Below are positions 10,394 through 22,458 of a DNA stretch of 64,000 nucleotides, piece after piece. Within the stretch, counting starts at the first letter, position 1; each line of letters opens with the position of its first letter. The translations under genes and the position numbers were made by a program. Source of the stretch: Helicoverpa zea. Taxonomy: Eukaryota; Arthropoda; Insecta; Lepidoptera; Noctuidae. The stretch covers positions 6,200,001 to 6,264,000 of the forward strand of contig NC_061461.1 of assembly GCF_022581195.2 (NCBI RefSeq), given 5' to 3'. Below the pieces are notes generated by a model. That model saw only the letters and a list, made by a program, of their open reading frames with translations. It was not told the DNA's origin and ran no database searches.

Positions 10394-13300
10394 GTCAGAG
10401 TGCACGGAGTGGGAGAGCCGGCGTGGGACGCGCCGCGCCCTCTTACGTTTCCTGCTCCTGACAGCTGCCAGAATTTACCAACGGGCCCTCTCGAGAGTTA
10501 CAGGCTCGTTGTGATGACATTTATCTAATCGACCGTCATCAAACCTGTAATTTTGTGGAGGTGAACACGCCTACTCGCCGCGTGGGTGGACAAATCGTTA
10601 TTCGTTAGGGGTTCCTTGTTATGAATTTATAATTTTGCGATATTCTTTCTAACTTGGAGTTTTAGGACTGCCCTTTGAACTTTGTAAGGTTTTAATTTGA
10701 AAACTTTGTACATATAACTTAAAAGTGAATAATAATTTCTATGTTCAAAACTTGCTTTGTCCGATCATGATATGAGTTATTTATTTAGGACGGGATTTGG
10801 GAAATCTTATCGTTTATGTCAGGATTATGAAACAATAGCTGTTGCCCGAGTCCTTCTATCGAGTCCTATTACATGCATCCGTATAAAAATAATGAAATAT
10901 AGCATCCCACTCATAATCTTTTTTCATTTTGTTCTAAATTCTAATGTGCTTCAGGATTGGCTAATATTATGGCATGATTAAAGGCGTTGAAATATCAAGC
11001 CCTTATGTGTTTATGCTAGGGCGGTTGGAAATGACGAAAACGCTGTGCCGTAGGGCCGTAGCCCAGCCCTCGCACATCCGGCGCCCACGGCTTACGTTAC
11101 GCAAAGTAACTAGTACTTCATACTCTATGCAACACCTTGAGCAACAATAGCCGTAGGACTGCTTTTATTTTAAACAATAGAAACCATCCATCTGTACTAG
11201 GTCAAACTACTTTAGTTTCTTATAAAAATAGACAAGTAGCTCAGTCAGTATAAGTTTTGAACTTTAAAATACAGTTGCGAAAATACATTGTTCTTATCAC
11301 GTGGCCTGCACGTTTTTTTCTCAAATTCACCTGGTGGCCATATATGTGGATTTTCTGTACTGGAAATAGTATTTTTACCATTGTCGTGTTATCGTGTAGT
11401 AGATAGTTTTTATACATACCGCATGTGCGTCTCGTGAGAAATATTCAGCGAACCTGAAAGATTTTCTCAAATTGGACCAGTATTTGATGAGCTTAGCGAG
11501 TTCAAGCAAACCAAATCTTCAGCTTTATAACATTACTTATAGTATCCATAGTAAAGACACTGGTTGTAGCACAAAATCGTTAAACCGCACTGTTAAGGTT
11601 TCATCTAAGTATGTTGTTAAACTCTAGTCGGTATCAACATATTACCTATTAATGTGTTTGTAACTCAATGAACCGCTGTATCAAGTAACACATCATTCAA
11701 CATGTCGTAACAATGTTACATGTTAACTTTATGAATGAAGAGAGAGTATATTATGTTTAGAGACAATAAAGCTTATTTAAGTACTGTGTAGGAATTCAGT
11801 TGAACACCAAGTTACCGACCTTACACAACAGTACGTTACACGTAACTATAACAATAATAGCCATTGAAATACGCACGCGTACGATTAGCTAAGGATTTGT
11901 ACGATGTAAATGTATCCTTACATAATAACGTTTGATAAGTGTTCAATGTAGATGTCACAGACATCATTTCGGAGGCGTGATGACGCATTTGTTCTGTGTA
12001 CTTATACAATTTCCCTTACACGATGACGTCCGTCCGTTTCATAACATCCTATTTAGATAATAAAGCCTGATAAACAAATATCGGGAAACGTTTGACACGA
12101 TACAAATATAACTGGATGACATTTTCACTGGTCTCGTTAATGTCAATATAAAGTTTTGCATTGATGGTGTTGACGTGCAAAACTCGATTTTCATCCCAAA
12201 AATAAAAATAATCCTGTTATTTATTTCCTTCATATTAAAGCGGATGAGACCCTAATCCAGGTGGTTATGAAGTTCTCTCAAACTGGTTGCTTGTTGTTGT
12301 ATTACATTTATTCTTAGTTACGATCTAAGTTCGTGTTGTTAAAATTTAGCATTGGTATTCCTGACAGCTAAGATTTCTTACAAAATCTAACAACGAACTC
12401 AACACATTGCTTCCTCAAACAATAAAGCTCAGTCGGAGGTTCAGTGACAGGCTAAGTCGCGGCGCTTTGTTTCATAGTTTATGCTTTTATCAATTTCCTC
12501 TTTTCTCAATACAAACCTACTTTTTACTGGGTACTTAGATCCAAATATTATGATGTCATTTGTTATTGCCACGACTAAGAACAAAAAAGTGTGTGACATA
12601 AAGCAACAGTTTATTATAATGACTGTTTCGCTTTCGGTAATGATTTTTTTGTCATTAACATAACGAAAAGGCAATCGTCGGAAAATCGGGCAGCGTCATT
12701 TAGTGGTTCCGTCAGTTGCGAGCGCGCGGGGGCGAATAGGAAGATTGACTTATATGGAAGCGGCGCGCGCGCAAGTTAGCGTCACCGCTCGATTAACCGA
12801 CCATCGCTTGTTGTTTAGGCTTCGGACCGATAGTCTTGTTCGCATGTACTTTTAAGGTCATATTATTGAGTTCTGTGTGCCGCCTACACATCTTCCATGG
12901 TTTGCAATTGAAAATAAGATCAAATTAATTACGCGTTATGCTCCCATAAAAACCTTCTATTACATTGTCAACCAGTGATTTATTCATGGAGTATGTTTAA
13001 ATCACTAAATGAAAACATTTTACAGGATAATGAATAAAACAGTAACAGCATAGCACGAGGGCGGCTAAGACAATAAACTCGAAAAGGTTATCAAAATGTT
13101 ACATAACTAGATGTTCAATACGCCCACTTGTTGAAACTTTCTTGAAAACCGAATTACATTCAATACTCACAAATGTAGAATTATTTTAACATGCAATGTC
13201 GTCTTTATGAGGATCATTAACTACATATAACATAAAAAGCTTGGGTAAGCAGGTAACAAAATAGATTAATAACGTTAATTCCGAGCGGAACATCATCTAA

Positions 13301-14052
13301 GTCGGTGGGGTTTCCATTATTAGATCGGATTAGTAGGACATTATAACTGAACAGCTTGTACAGACGAAGGCTTCTATTACCTACCCATTGTAATTGCGTG
13401 TAAATGGTATAATTTACGATATTATGTAAATTCGTCATACCGTCTATGTCTGACTACGCAACATCAAAATCAACATCAGTTTGCGAAGTAATGGCGTCTC
13501 CAACGGGCTAACTCTACAATGTAGCATTGTTGCTTAGAGAATAAATTGAGGTGTTAATTTGCTCTGCTGCAAGATGTAAAAGGCTGACAGTGGCTATATT
13601 TGTTACACAAATGTAAAGTTGGAGTCCAAACGATACGGAACAAGACAATATCGTCCTTACTCTAGATAAGGACCTATCCCAAGATAGTTTGTTGTATGGC
13701 CACAAGGTTCTGGGCTCACATGCTTGAGATAGCTGGAATAATGCGGTTGCTTAATTACGTGTAGTCGGGCAGGGTAATTAACCACTGCAGCGGTTATGAT
13801 TATTCACGCGGGTACCCGCAAATCCGACTATCAATTACTGTGACGGCTACATGCGCTCTGCCAACTGGACGCGATGACCGCGTTCTGTGCTCTCTTATGT
13901 TGTGGCAACTCCTATAAAGCAGCGCTAAGTGTGATATATGTATAAGGTTTCCTAGCACCGTGTTTAGTTCCGTATTCTAGTTTAAGAATTATAAATTAAA
14001 ATTACTTATTTTAAATGAGTCGAATAAGTAACTTTTGTCAATTTGGAATATT
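10394..14052. other. Gene-free spacer
   Basis: Mostly AT-rich sequence without a recognisable gene or mobile element. A short GC-rich patch at about 12700-12800 contains runs of gcgcgc; a smaller one lies near 10400-10460. All open frames here are under 80 codons and lack domain signatures. Confidence 0.5.
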
Positions 14053-14067
14053 ATGTAATGGAAGCTG
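14053..14067. repeat. Target-site duplication of the SINE at 14.1 kb (left)
   Basis: atgtaatggaagctg is repeated exactly at 14460-14474 after the gatgatg tail. Confidence 0.88.
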
Positions 14068-14076
14068 TTATGTAAA

Positions 14077-14459
14077 AAGTCGTGGTGGCCTAGTGGGTAA
14101 AGGACCAACCTCTCAAGTAAGAGGGCGCGGGTTCGATCCCAGGTCAGGCAAGTACCAATGCAACTTTTCTAAATTTGTATGTACTTTCTAAGTATATCTT
14201 AGACACCACTGACTGTGTTTCCGATGGCACGTTAAACTGTAGGTCCCGGCTGTCATTGAACATCCTTGGCAGTCGTTACGGGTAGTCAGAAGCCAGTAAG
14301 TCTGACATCAGTCTAACCAAGGGGTATCGGGTTGCCCGGGTAACTGGGTTGAGGAGGTCAGATAGGCAGTCGCTTCTTGTAAAGCACTGGTACTCAGCTG
14401 AATCCGGTTAGATTGGAAGCCGACCCCAACATGATTGGGAAAAGGCTCGGAGGATGATG
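14077..14459 (+). mobile_element. tRNA-derived SINE with (GATG)n end
   Basis: The head contains a Pol III A box (14086-14096, TGGCCTAGTGG) and B box (14130-14140, GGTTCGATCCC). A body of about 300 bp follows, ending in a short gatgatg run. A 15-bp direct repeat, atgtaatggaagctg, lies at 14053-14067 and 14460-14474. About 10 bp between the left repeat and the tRNA-like start are unexplained. The element has the layout of moth SINEs such as the HaSE group (remembered resemblance, not searched). It shares its first 130 bp with the minus-strand SINE near 4.2 kb, but its 3' half is unrelated by eye. Confidence 0.88.
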
Positions 14460-14474
14460 ATGTAATGGAAGCTG
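14460..14474. repeat. Target-site duplication of the SINE at 14.1 kb (right)
   Basis: Exact 15-bp partner of 14053-14067. Confidence 0.88.
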
Positions 14475-16099
14475 CGCAGTCTAATGAAACTTTTTAGCTA
14501 GAATCTTAGAATCTGGTTTAGCGAAAAGGTTTCTCTTGGCACATCCTGAAAGGCTACTTGAAGCATCAAATACGATTTCCATTTATTAGCAAATGCTTTC
14601 AAACAGATGACTTCTTAATCTTAACAGAGCCACCAGCAGTCGTCAAGTTTGATCTTATTAGAATGGTCTATGTCGCAACAACTAAAAATAGTTTTTCATA
14701 CTTTATTTATGGAAATCACGAAATTGGACTAGACCGCTCGTCTGTTTCGGTGCAGCCTTGTTTAATGGCTTTCAAGTTTCCAATTTCAGAAAATATTAGT
14801 CATTTGTAAATTGAAATATGCAGGAGTCATCTAGTGCTCGCTTTATGCTCGTAGTCATTTAAAGTAGGAAGCTGATTTCAATTATATTATTTAAAATTCT
14901 GTCACCATTGTAAAGGGTACTCAAAGTAGATTTCGCTGCTCTGCTTTGTTATTTGTAAAGTGCATTTAAACCAATGGAGGAATGGTGCTCATTCCTTTTC
15001 ACTCCTATCAAATTCTTATGCCTTATGCCAAAAGCTGCAAAAGTATGCTCTAGTTCTTCATTCGTTTGGTCCAAATGGATCCTTACTTATTTAGGTATGT
15101 TCATTTTTGTCAATGAATAAATGATGCGTTTCCTACATAGATGGGTTACGTCTATCACATAATATAATAAAAGAAAGTGAAAAAAGAAATCGTAACAGTG
15201 AATTTTGTTGGTATGGACCTAATTGAATATCATGTAGTTTATGTGGTTTCTTATTAGAAGTTAAGTGAAATCTTGCTAGTACCTACAACCCTGTTGGTTC
15301 ATAGATTCCTATTGGATTTCGCACCTATTATAGAACACACGCGAAGTTCATCCATTCTTAGTACAAACACATGCAGTGCAAATCCTTGAAACAAAACAAT
15401 AATAGAACAATCTACATTCCCTACCGTTTGTAGAAGCAATTTGGTGTCATGCAAGGCAACAGGAAATACGGTGCGGCAGTTGCAATGCAAGGTTGAGGTT
15501 CGAGTCTTGGGCAAGATAAATTGCCTCGCTGTCGATAGATCGCGCACCGTATTAGAGTATTCGTATTGAATACAAATAGCGAGTGGACGCGTGAGGCGCT
15601 TTGCGTCGGCTACGCGGCTTGCACTGACCAACTAACACTGCATCGGGCACACCTTCGTTATAATTAAACTATTGCAAGTGGCAGTCTCATCAAATATTTA
15701 TTCGAACTTTCTAATTCATGAATCGAAAAGATCCATCAACTAGAGCACTTTGTTGGGCAATTCATCGAAATTACTTAGCCACATATCGAAGCCCGCGTTT
15801 AGCCGGGTAATCGGCGTGTAATTAAACGCTTCCTCCTACAAAAATTACGTTACGAGTAATAAATAATAAAATAAAACATTCAGAAGAGCGCTACTGAACG
15901 CGCGTGAGTTGTTGACATTGATTTATATCCTCAAATTGTGTATTTTTCATCGTCAATGATCTCTCGCCGTTTCGGCGTCGATAAGTGCCGTTTAACACTT
16001 GATATAGTGTCGGTAATTTGTGACTGTGGGTTCCGCTTTTCCTTTTTCAATTAGTCCGAAATTGGAGTTTATGATGTATTAACGACGTCTGGTTAACAA
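14475..16099. other. Gene-free spacer
   Basis: No gene, RNA or transposon boundary recognised. A 110-codon open frame on the minus strand (15299-15631) has no domain or compositional signature and is treated as chance. Confidence 0.5.
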
Positions 16100-17393
16100 C
16101 CCAAGTAGCATTCGGGGTTCTATATAAGATGTCTAGTCGTTCACATGTACTCTACAAGCTGTGTATGTCAGCTGTACATGAGCTGTATAGCTTGATATAA
16201 TGCTTTTATTGAACCAGTTTGGGCACAAATTAGACAGCCTTAAGTTCACTATGGCTGTACATTAGAAGTATAATAGCATTATAATAGCAGTTTAAGTAGT
16301 AACATCGGACTTAAGGCTGACTTACGGCACTATATGGAACGCAGTGTGAACCATTCAACGTGCATGAGTGTAATAAAGAGTAATAAGTGGCTAAATACAC
16401 AGCCTTCACAGTTAAAATCGGACAAAAGTACTCCAGTAAGCTACCTTAAATTCACTTGTGTCCTAAATTATTTCCACATTTTCATATATTAGTTTGACAA
16501 TTGTAAGGAGTGCATGGATTCGGGGCAAACTAACTCCGGCGGATTATTATTATAAAATAACATGCGGTAGTACCTGTTTTATATACTATATCATGTTAAT
16601 GCCATGGGAATGCAACTTTATCGTGAAATGTATACATATTGACAATTAAAATTTTCACGCGCCTCTGTAAAAACGCTTTATTCATTTTGAAATATTTAAA
16701 ACTGGCTGAGAGGAAAATTTACATCTTCAGTTTTTGATATTTTATTGGCATTATAATTATACTACGGTAATTAATTTTAACATGAAACCAAAACTCATTC
16801 GCTCTATCTGCGTATTTTGTGATAAATCTGCATTAATCTTGTAGATTTATTTGGTAAATATTTTAGGTTACGTAGAACAAAATGGTGGAAATGAAATACG
16901 GCTATGTGAACTGTTATATAGCCCTTCTAACAGCCTACAGTCCACATGTGAATGATTTAAACACCTCTGTACAGATAGTAAAAAAAAGGTTATTTTAAGT
17001 ATCACAAACAAGTCCTAATACAGCTACTGGCTGTATAACAGTCTAAGACAAGTAGACATAACAGCCTTTGGCTTTATAAATGACCAGAAGTGTTCTGTTA
17101 AAATGCTAGCTCTATAACATCGAACAAGTAGGCCGTTAAACAGCGGTTGCCGTATCTCTACCCTACTATAATGCTCTTAGTCAGAAAGCTGACTAAAGGA
17201 TAGTTGTTAGAGTAATATAACACCCATAACCGTATAAAAGTATTACTCTACACTCCTGTAAGTCCCTTAGACAGGCATAGGTGTAATTAATTACAATAAT
17301 GCAGCTAATACATCACGAGTGAACTGTAGTAATGCTTTAAGTTCACCTGTGAACTAAATGTGTACTCTTAAATGGAACAAAATGCTACTTGGG
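16100..17393. mobile_element. Candidate non-autonomous DNA transposon with CCCAAGTAGCAT ends
   Basis: The 12-bp sequence CCCAAGTAGCAT (16100-16111) has an exact inverted partner at 17382-17393. The 1.29 kb between is coding-free and contains many degenerate, alternately oriented copies of short motifs such as (a)ggctgtata, acagcctt, cataacagc and ttcac(t/c)(t/a)gtgaac, mostly in the two outer thirds. A TSD is not clear (both flanks offer only aa). The motif density and matching ends suggest a MITE-like element; the superfamily is not assigned. Confidence 0.6.
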
Positions 17394-18259
17394 AACCCAT
17401 CAACGGAACGCTCCTTTCATTTATCGACAAGATTTAATTTAACTAATACACGTTTAAAATTATTATCAAATAGGAATTTGTAGACATCACTTTGATGGAA
17501 ATAATTTTACCTTGTGTAATAACTTTTTATAATGGTCACATTGACTTTTATAAACAGAAAGTCTCTCCAACTATAAATTATAATTAAAAGTCGCTTCGTA
17601 CCATAGATGGCTATAAGCATTAAGGGAGCATTAGTCGACTTACATTTGGTAATATTCATTTACAATACTCGATGGAGGTGTGATTTTATAATGCGGCTAA
17701 TAGTGTTTTATAGTGATTTGATTAGTTTTTATATAAATTCAATACTATATTTTCTAAATTTATCACTGTTATGAAGATAACGTGCGGCGGGAGACACACT
17801 TTCAATATTAATTTCGAATCACAATTCAAAGCATTCCTTTCTTGAGTTGTAATCGAATCATCGTCGTCCACTAGGCGGTGGAACTTACGAATTTATTGTT
17901 GCACTAAATAACACGAATAGTTTCTGTTATACAGCAGTTATAATCATAAGGTCCGCACTATATAGGTTCGAGTCATAGGTCGTACCTCGGCGCCAAGATC
18001 TCGCGTAACAAACCTCGCCCGCGGGCGCGTTATAATTGCGCCGTAGGAGACGCAATGCCGCTCTCTCGCCATTTCCCATTACTTACAGACTTGCCCATAC
18101 AACCTGAAAATAATCTGTGTTATTGCTTCAAGCTGTTGTTGTATGAGCATTCAATAATTGGGAGCAATGATATATGAAGCCTAATTTAAAGTTTAATTGA
18201 GCGAATTTTGTCTATTTAGGATTAGGAATCTTGCCATTCAATGTCATTTCACTGAAAAA
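17394..18259. other. Gene-free spacer
   Basis: AT-rich, with a modest GC-rich patch around 17985-18065 (gcgccaag to cgcaatgccg). No gene or mobile element recognised. Confidence 0.45.
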
Positions 18260-18841
18260 CGTGTCGTGAACTAAGAGTAATTTTTCAGTAGGAGACTTAG
18301 AAAGTACGTCAGTACAACAGTTTAAGTACTTAGAAAGTACGTCAGTTTAACTGCCTCGTTGGTCTAGTTGTCGCAAGTGTGGCTGCTGAGCACGAGGTCT
18401 CGGGTTCGATTCCCGAGTCGGGCCGAAATCGCTTTGTGGGTTTTAGAAGACTTTCACAAAGCAGCCCGAAGCCTGGAAGTTGGTGATTGATTCACCCGTG
18501 CATCGGAGAGCACGTCAATGTCGGTCCTGCGCCTGATCTCTTTCCGGTCGTGTCGGATTGCCGTCCCATCGGGCTATGAGAGTGAAGGAATAGTGAGTGC
18601 ACTTGTGTCTGCGCAAATGCTTGTGCACTATAATATGTCCTGCGCAGTTGGCTAATCTCCTTACATGAGAACAGCCGCCGTAGCCGATAATCGGCTAGGA
18701 GGACATCATCATCATCACGTCAGTGATTCTCTGGAAACTTGAAAAATCAATGACCTCATAAGACGTGTTGTGAACTAGAAGCAGTTTATCAGTAGGAGGC
18801 TTTGAAAGAACGTCAGCGATTTTCTGGAAACTTAGAAATCG
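18260..18841. repeat. Diverged tandem duplication split by a SINE
   Basis: A unit of about 110 bp (acgtgtcgtgaact ... cagtaggagacttagaaagtacgtcagt ... gattctctggaaactt) occurs as 18260-18346 plus 18725-18750. It recurs in diverged form at 18763-18841. The first copy is interrupted by the SINE at 18347-18716. Inside it, a 33-bp subunit starting acttagaaagtacgtcagt is itself repeated (18295-18313 and 18328-18346). Confidence 0.75.
18347..18716 (+). mobile_element. tRNA-derived SINE with (CAT)n tail, LINE-related body
   Basis: The tRNA-like head has an A box (18360-18370, TGGTCTAGTTG) and a B box (18403-18413, GGTTCGATTCC) inside a perfect T-arm. The body extends to a (cat)n tail. The 8-bp repeat acgtcagt flanks it (18339-18346 and 18717-18724), and the host sequence resumes in register with the duplicate at 18763-18841. 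The 3' end carries the dyad AGCCGATAATCGGCT (18682-18696). The LINE at 43.3-47.4 kb ends with a closely similar hairpin. Positions about 18554-18655 also resemble the LINE's 5' UTR at about 43706-43812. It has no coding capacity and probably borrows that LINE's machinery. Confidence 0.9.
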
Positions 18842-20984
18842 AATCTAGGCGAACGTCCTCTTTCAATAAGACCTATCATATTTCTACGTTCTATAAATTG
18901 TTTCATGATATCTCGTCAGTGATTATTATCAGTACCTATTTGAGGTTGGTAATACTACCTATGTGACTCAACACTGTAAACCAAAATGTTAATGTTGTTC
19001 CGAGGTGTCAGTGAACGTGTCGCCTCTCTGTAGGTGATAGCCACTTACGAACATTCTATGGTGACGTTAAGGGGCCCATGCATTTTTTCCCTATTACCAA
19101 TTCAAAACTGATAGTCTTAAAACTAATACAACCACAATTTATTCGGCTTTAATAAAGAGAATTAAATAAAAACTTACATATGTATGTATACCATAACTTA
19201 TAATTTTATTACAGAAATGAAATAATATATTCTTTCGAGTACATGTCTATAAACATTTTTAAATGCAAACGTTCCCACAGTTTGATTACTTTTCTCAACT
19301 AAATATATGTAAAAATGATTACGGGTAACTTATAGCCCCTAGCCGTTTGTCTTGTAATATATTATACTAATATTGTTAATACGTTGTCATTTATCGAATC
19401 ACAAGTCACAGATATTGGTCTGGGTTTATGCGGTTTTCTACTATTTATTATGTTTAGCTAATCTAAATAACGTTTCACATTTGAGAAAACTAGAGACAAT
19501 AACAGCAATGGAAAATTTGCGTTTCTAATATTTTTGGATGCAGGTGTATTTCTTAACATTAAAGTGAAATAAATCTACATAGTATTCAAATTATAATCAT
19601 AAACTCTTATAAAATAATTATAGTAAATGCAGCGTGGAGCTGGCCAAGAATATTCATACGTAATAAATGAATTTGTTTAAGTATGTTGAGGTGCGATGAC
19701 GCTTGTTCTTTATAGCCTCGGAGGCTGTTCGCGCAGCTTGACTTTGTTTTTACGACACCATAACCGTCCATATTTATGGAGTGTATTTAGCATGGGCCCG
19801 CTTCACTATTTCCTTCCGAAGGGCGCAATACTTGTAAATGTTGCTGGGCGCGCTCGCGATCATTGTGTTCGCTGCGGCCGCTGCGCCCGCGCCGCTCCGC
19901 GTGGGACGCACCTACTGGTTATCGAACACCGTATCAATAAATTGCACTTGCGTCCGTCGTGTTTTGCAAATAAAAGAACCTGAATACTGCGTGTTATCGA
20001 CGAAAGGTCTAAATAAATTCGAATATGTACTTATTTGTTGCTTACGTCTGACGATATCATCATCAGCCTTGTTTGATATACTCTATAAAGAATGTTACAT
20101 TGTTTATTTCGATCCTTTAGGTTTAATACTTTGAGGAAAGAAGCAAAATAAACACCACGTACCTATAAGAATCACTATTCAAGTATCTTTTAAATTTTAA
20201 TCCATACAGAGCGTTCACGATTACTTTTTATTTTTACAATCAAGAAACAATCGAGAATCGAGTCTTAACGAGCAATTACGTTTTGTCCATCGGTGTAGCT
20301 GTGTGCGGTTCAGGCTGGGTATCAATTAAATCACCGGAGGAAACGTTTCTTGTGTTATGAATATTCACATGCGTTGAGTCGAGACGAGGGCCGAGGCCCG
20401 CCCTGTGCCGACCGCGAAAAATAAAACATATGCAGGTGGCAGATTCAATAGCCTCCCATTAGAAGCTATTATATGCCAATAAATAATGCAAGGGAGACAG
20501 TCGGGCTATTCGTCCGTAGACGGTGCCGTAACTCATAGCGCTATAATGATTCCCATAATAGAAATAACAACAGACAAGGCCCGCATAGATATCTAGTAAG
20601 TTATGTGTTACCAATGAAACTAGATCACTTGGACCAAAAAGACTAAGGTAGGGACGTATAAAACGTTCGGTATTTAATATAAGCGTACGTTTTTTTATAT
20701 AATTAGTTCGTTTCCTGAGCTTCCATCGTCAAATATACAATAAATGCCAATTACCAATATTATCATATTCATTGGCAATCCGTAATACCATTACGTAGTA
20801 GTACCATTTCCGGTGGGCTGGTCGTAGCTATCGATCAAATACATTCGATGCTTCGTCATACATTTTGCTTGTCATGAATTATTACATTTCCAGGATAAAC
20901 TTGTAAAACTTCATTTAGAAGTTTATTTTCAAATCATCACACATTTACTCTCACAGGCTCAAGAGTAAGGGTGGATGAGGGGGA
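18842..20984. other. Gene-free spacer
   Basis: AT-rich, with no clear gene or transposon. It contains the low-confidence signal-peptide-like frame described separately at 19838-19930. Confidence 0.4.
19838..19930 (+). CDS. Speculative signal-peptide-like first exon
   Basis: An ATG at 19838 opens a frame beginning MLLGALAIIVFAAAAAPAPL. This is a good secretory signal peptide: a short n-region, a hydrophobic core of about 12 residues, then an Ala-rich stretch with plausible cleavage near APA. It sits in a small GC-rich patch. The frame continues open to 20134 but loses any protein-like character after about residue 30. If real, splicing should occur soon after; possible GT dinucleotides lie near 19899 and 19929 but neither is strong. 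No downstream exon was recognised. Chance coding is at least as likely. Confidence 0.18.
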
Positions 20985-21240
20985 AACTAATATTGTTGTG
21001 TCCCAATTATCAATCCCAGCTGTCCGTGATGGACCCTGATGAATGACGGACGAGGTCCTGGCGACTGACTGGTTGTGATAGGTTTAACCACCACACAACT
21101 ATACACCAAGTGGGATATTAAACGCCTTGCTAAAAAAATAACCCACACTGCGGTCACCAACCACGTATGCCCAGTGCAGAGAGGGCAAATCCTCCCATCC
21201 TATGTCCAGCAGTGAGCTTTTTAACGCTGAGAGGAGAAAA
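20985..21240 (+). mobile_element. Eroded interspersed repeat ending near a gtccagcagtg motif
   Basis: The segment contains gcggtcaccaac, tatgcccagtgcag, gggcaaatcctccc and cctatgtccagcagtg in order. From general knowledge this order is typical of the 3' region of an abundant moth retroelement whose copies finish soon after the cccagcagtgg-type motif. No TSD or tail was found, and the copy looks old. Confidence 0.4.
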
Positions 21241-22458
21241 GAATTTTGGTACAAGATAATGAAGAATGATAAAGTTTAACAGTTCCATAAAACTGATTGA
21301 AAACCAAGAACGCAGTAATAGAATCCTGTTAACCATTAATAAAAGCAGTAACATATTTTGAATTTGTATAAAATGGGTAATCGAAAGCCGATGCCGTCGA
21401 ATGCCGATGAATTAATTATTGTCACTTAAGGTAGTGATGGCCGCAAAGACAGGTCGTTTCAACGTGTGAGGAGGAGATTATTATATATCATGATTGGTGC
21501 GTTAATATTATATTTCCTTAAGCGGCGGTGGTGCGGTCTCCCACGAGCCCACGAGACCGGGCGCGGTGTCAATTTCCATTAATACGGCCATTATCGTGGC
21601 TGGTGCATAAATCGCTCGCAGCATCGACCACCGGCTGAATATTCCAACGTCACGTAAAAACACGCGTGCAACATGCAAACTACAGTTACCCCACTATGTT
21701 CTTCGAAGGAAATTATTTCAAGACAAGTCTTCAATTTCGAAATAACACACTAAGTAGCTCCAAAAAGTTTTGAAAGGCAATACGGTTTTACGTAACGGAT
21801 ATGTTTTCACTACTGTTAATTTAACAAAGATTTTCACCGAACTGCTTTTCCAATTATTCTTTTCCTGACACTTATTAAATACAACAATTTCTGGAATAGA
21901 AACAATCTAGAGTTTCTTGTTTTGCATTTGCTATTTATATTTTTACTCGTCAAGTTACTTCTTAGTTACGCCTCAGTGTATCGTCATCCAATTCCCAAAA
22001 AAGAACAACCAAGTCAAACATGGATAATTTTAGAAAGTTTACTAATTAGTATGTGTATTATTAAAACATGACATCAATTGTTACAAGCAGGTCGGAAAAT
22101 AGAATGGACAAAGATAAACACGCATCACTATTAACCCACGTGAACGGATCAAAGTAAAAGAATAGCAAAGATTTACGTGGTCGTGGCCATGTTATCTTTC
22201 AACGCTCACCCACCGTTCCGTCTCGTCATAAACTATCATTAGCAGGACGTTTGTTTTATGCGAATCTATCACGAACAACGGTGGATGACACGTAACGCGG
22301 TTTATTTCCAATATATCCATGACCTATATCCTGGCACGTCATCTGATACGTGTGTCGTATTTATCGAATTCAAACATTACCATTCCTCCAGGAACATTCA
22401 TGACATCTAGAGGATTTCGAAAGTAAATATGATACAAGGTAAATATGATTCTATGATA
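21241..22458. other. Gene-free spacer
   Basis: No gene or mobile element recognised. Confidence 0.45.

Noticed and set aside
15299..15631. 110-codon minus-strand open frame
   Set aside because: No domain or conserved pattern; consistent with chance length in this amount of sequence.
18351..18422. Possible functional tRNA gene
   Set aside because: Although the A and B boxes and T-arm are good, the acceptor stem does not pair well, and the sequence continues into a SINE body flanked by a TSD.
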